Shown here piece by piece: positions 6,415 through 8,080 of a stretch of 8,080 bases of DNA. Every line of letters begins with the position of its first letter. Position 1 is the stretch's first letter. Below the pieces are notes generated by a model. The model worked only from the letters and a program-made list of their open reading frames with translations, did not search any database and was not told where the DNA came from. The position numbers and the translations under genes are program-made. Where the stretch lies: the NCBI GenBank assembly GCA_011523115.1, contig WTHO01000125.1:1-8080 (forward strand), given 5' to 3'. This stretch comes from Halieaceae bacterium. Lineage in GTDB: Bacteria > Pseudomonadota > Gammaproteobacteria > Pseudomonadales > Halieaceae.

Positions 6415-7620
6415 GTGACACTTAGACTCGGACCCGGCGCCATGGTGGCCGCCGCCTTTATCGGCCCCGGCACGCTGACAACTGCCGCGACGACCGGCGC
6501 TTCAAGCGGACTCGCCCTTGCCTGGACTATTCTGTTTGCCCTGATCGCCACGGTGACGTTACAAGAGCTGGCCGTGCGTTCGGCACTCGCCACACAGCGA
6601 GATCTCGCCCCACTCGCCAGAGAGTTCGGGGGCGCAATCTGGGGCCGATGGTTGGTTGCTCCGCTGATTGTGGCGGCGATCGGCATTGGCAACGCTGCCT
6701 ACCAGTCAGGCAATCTGTCCGGCGCCGCTGTGGGCCTGACCGCTTTCATGCCTGACCGCTTCGCCTCTGCGGTCTTATCTTTGAGTGCTGTGGCAGTGAT
6801 CTTGATCCTTGGTAACCGATACCACTGGCTGGAGCGCGTTTTGGTGGCGCTGGTAGTGCTGATGGCGGTCTTGTTTTTTGGTCTTGCCACCATCCTAGCA
6901 CCAGAAATCCTGTCGCTATCCACTGACCGGCTGGCACCTCGTTTCAGTTCCGGGGACAGCCTGCTGGTATTGGCGCTGATCGGCACGACCATCGTGCCCT
7001 ATAACCTGTTTCTTCATGCCACAGCCGCGCGACGACGATGGCAAGACGCCCCGTTGTCAGAGGCATTGCGGGAAGCGAGGTTGGAATCATTCGTCGCCAT
7101 TTCTATGGGTGCGATGATCACGCTCGCGATCATGGCAGTCGCCGCTGTGCTGCTGGAATCGCCCTCGAATCAATCGGTGCTCAATGCCTTGATCGATCGA
7201 GTTGATGATCGGCTGCCGGGTTTCGGCGGTCCGCTGATCGCGATCGGCTTGTTTGCCGCAGGCTTCAGCTCTGCTCTCGCCGCTCCGGTGGCCGCCAGTT
7301 GGGCAGTCTGCGGTGCTCTGGGTCTCTCTACAGATGAGCGCAGCGCCGCATTCAAGACGGTAGCACTCCTTGTACTCGGCGTCGGCACGGGCCTCGCGCT
7401 GGTCGCAAGCCGCCCTCAGGCCTTGATCGTGACCGCGCAAGCCGCCAACGCCATGCTGTTACCGGTAGTAGCGGGGATTCTCCTGCTGATCGCGAATAGT
7501 CAACTCATCCCCCATCCCTGGCGCAACCGAAAGCTCGCCAATGTGCTAGCGGCTTCCATCATCCTCTTGGTCACCGCGATTGCGGGCACGAAACTGGCGG
7601 CCTTACTATCCGCAAATTAA
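6415..7620 (+). CDS. Divergent NRAMP-family transporter lacking the canonical metal-binding motif
   Basis: This 401-residue integral membrane protein has about 11 hydrophobic segments (roughly 9-25, 31-57, 80-108, 116-133, 140-162, 182-203, 225-247, 272-298, 314-331, 337-360, 375-397). NRAMP signatures are GPGAMVAAAFIGPGT in TM1, the TLQELAVRSAL...QRDLAP stretch after TM2, TTIVPYNLFLHA in TM6 and AAGFSSALAAP in TM8. Classical members import Mn2+/Fe2+ with protons, using DPGN in TM1 and MPHN in TM6. Here these read GPGT (17-20) and VPYN (194-197). The acidic DLAE of TM3 aligns by eye with QSGN (97-100). The fold is clear, but the cargo need not be Mn/Fe, and a lost or changed metal specificity is likely. 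There is almost no cytoplasmic N-terminus before TM1. It follows the oxygenase by 87 bp on the same strand with no evident terminator between, so co-transcription is plausible. Confidence 0.88.
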   Translation: MTLRLGPGAMVAAAFIGPGTLTTAATTGASSGLALAWTILFALIATVTLQELAVRSALATQRDLAPLAREFGGAIWGRWLVAPLIVAAIGIGNAAYQSGNLSGAAVGLTAFMPDRFASAVLSLSAVAVILILGNRYHWLERVLVALVVLMAVLFFGLATILAPEILSLSTDRLAPRFSSGDSLLVLALIGTTIVPYNLFLHATAARRRWQDAPLSEALREARLESFVAISMGAMITLAIMAVAAVLLESPSNQSVLNALIDRVDDRLPGFGGPLIAIGLFAAGFSSALAAPVAASWAVCGALGLSTDERSAAFKTVALLVLGVGTGLALVASRPQALIVTAQAANAMLLPVVAGILLLIANSQLIPHPWRNRKLANVLAASIILLVTAIAGTKLAALLSAN

Positions 7621-7669
7621 CGATCGCCCCTCAGGGACTCAGCCGCTCTATCACTCAACAAGGCCAATA
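7621..7669. other. Short convergent gap without a clear terminator
   Basis: The NRAMP-like and GNAT-like genes converge across 49 bp. The only structure seen is a tiny CCC-TCA-GGG element near 7628-7636, with no following T-run in either direction. I do not call a terminator. Confidence 0.4.
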
Positions 7670-8080
7670 TTAATCGGTGGGCAGCGCTTCCCATTTGGCC
7701 CAGTCAATTTCCCGCCCCGGATAAGCAGGGTGGTCAAAAGGCCAATCGGTCTTTAGCCAACTGCGTACCGCTTCAGAAAGTTCCGCATCAAGATCGGTCG
7801 CCAGTTCACTCTCCCTTACCCATAGAAAGACTTCCACGTCGTAGTCTGCTTTGTCTGTCGGGTAGAAGTAGACACACCCCAGCACGCGGGATTCATCATG
7901 GGTGACGACGGTGTAGGCAAAAGAACTTCTGTTCTGGAATTCCTTTTCATGCCAACCCAAGTCAATGAGGTTTTGTCTGATCGTCAGCCCATGAGGCCAA
8001 CCGGTATCGGGCCACACTTTGCTCAGGTGCGCTGCACTCGAGGTCACTGCCTCGAAATCTTTTTCGACGTCGTCGATCGA
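7670..8080 (-). CDS. GNAT-like acetyltransferase-fold protein, 5' end beyond the right edge
   Basis: The frame is open from the window edge to a TAA at 7672-7670, giving the C-terminal 136 residues. A GTG at 8047 could be read as a start, but the frame continues upstream (visible residues SIDDVEKDFEA), and this resembles the region before SSAAHL in related proteins. The true start is therefore probably outside the window. The segment SSFAYTVVTHDESRVLGCVYFYP followed by DVEVFLWVRESE fits the central beta-strands of the GNAT fold. A helix (ELSEAVRSWL) and a conserved-looking tail (YPGREIDW) follow. The usual acetyl-CoA pyrophosphate motif (R/Q-x-x-G-x-G/A) is not seen; the matching stretch reads SELATDLDAEL. 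Acetyltransferase activity is thus uncertain, and substrate is unknown. It is convergent with the NRAMP-like gene and has no evident functional link to it. Confidence 0.6.
   Translation of the reverse strand, partial: SIDDVEKDFEAVTSSAAHLSKVWPDTGWPHGLTIRQNLIDLGWHEKEFQNRSSFAYTVVTHDESRVLGCVYFYPTDKADYDVEVFLWVRESELATDLDAELSEAVRSWLKTDWPFDHPAYPGREIDWAKWEALPTD

Noticed and set aside
7621..7669. Intrinsic terminator between the convergent genes
   Set aside because: The only stem is three base pairs and no T-run follows on either strand.
8045..8047. GTG as the true start of the GNAT-like gene
   Set aside because: The frame stays open to the window edge with plausible protein sequence, and no ribosome site was seen upstream of the GTG.

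Overview
The window reads as chromosomal DNA of a Gram-negative bacterium. A tripartite RND efflux pair (inner-membrane pump plus periplasmic adaptor) needs an outer membrane, and the base composition is moderately GC-rich. Codon use, an iron-dependent carotenoid/stilbene oxygenase and the protein flavour suggest a gammaproteobacterium, possibly marine, but no rRNA or marker gene is present, so this placement is inference. I see no insertion sequence, CRISPR array, tRNA, rRNA or phage gene.

Layout. (1) 1-164, minus strand: the first 54 codons of an unidentified exported protein, running off the left edge. Its leader holds a (TGACC)n pentanucleotide tract. (2) 331-4595, minus strand: a two-gene efflux operon. 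A HlyD/AcrA-like adaptor is followed by an AcrB-like RND permease, joined by a 4-base ATGA stop/start overlap. No outer-membrane channel gene or regulator lies in the window. (3) 4596-4911: a 316-bp divergent promoter region with several small symmetric elements and one weak plus-strand promoter candidate. (4) 4912-6327, plus strand: a carotenoid cleavage oxygenase (RPE65 family) with all four iron-binding histidines. (5) 6415-7620, plus strand: a divergent NRAMP-type transporter starting at GTG. (6) 7670-8080, minus strand: the C-terminal 136 residues of a GNAT-like protein running off the right edge, convergent with the NRAMP gene.

How the genes may work together. The adaptor and permease form one drug/lipid/solute efflux machine, with its outer-membrane partner encoded elsewhere. 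The oxygenase and NRAMP-like gene are co-directional, 87 bp apart, and may be co-transcribed. An iron enzyme beside a metal-transporter-family gene is suggestive, but the transporter has lost the usual metal-binding motif, so an iron-supply link is not safe.

The most interesting points are the two transporters. Both keep the fold signatures of well-known families but have substitutions at residues that normally carry ions: the proton-relay Asp/Lys in the RND pump, and the DPGN/MPHN metal site plus the TM3 acidic residues in the NRAMP-like protein. I did not find a clear new multi-gene system.
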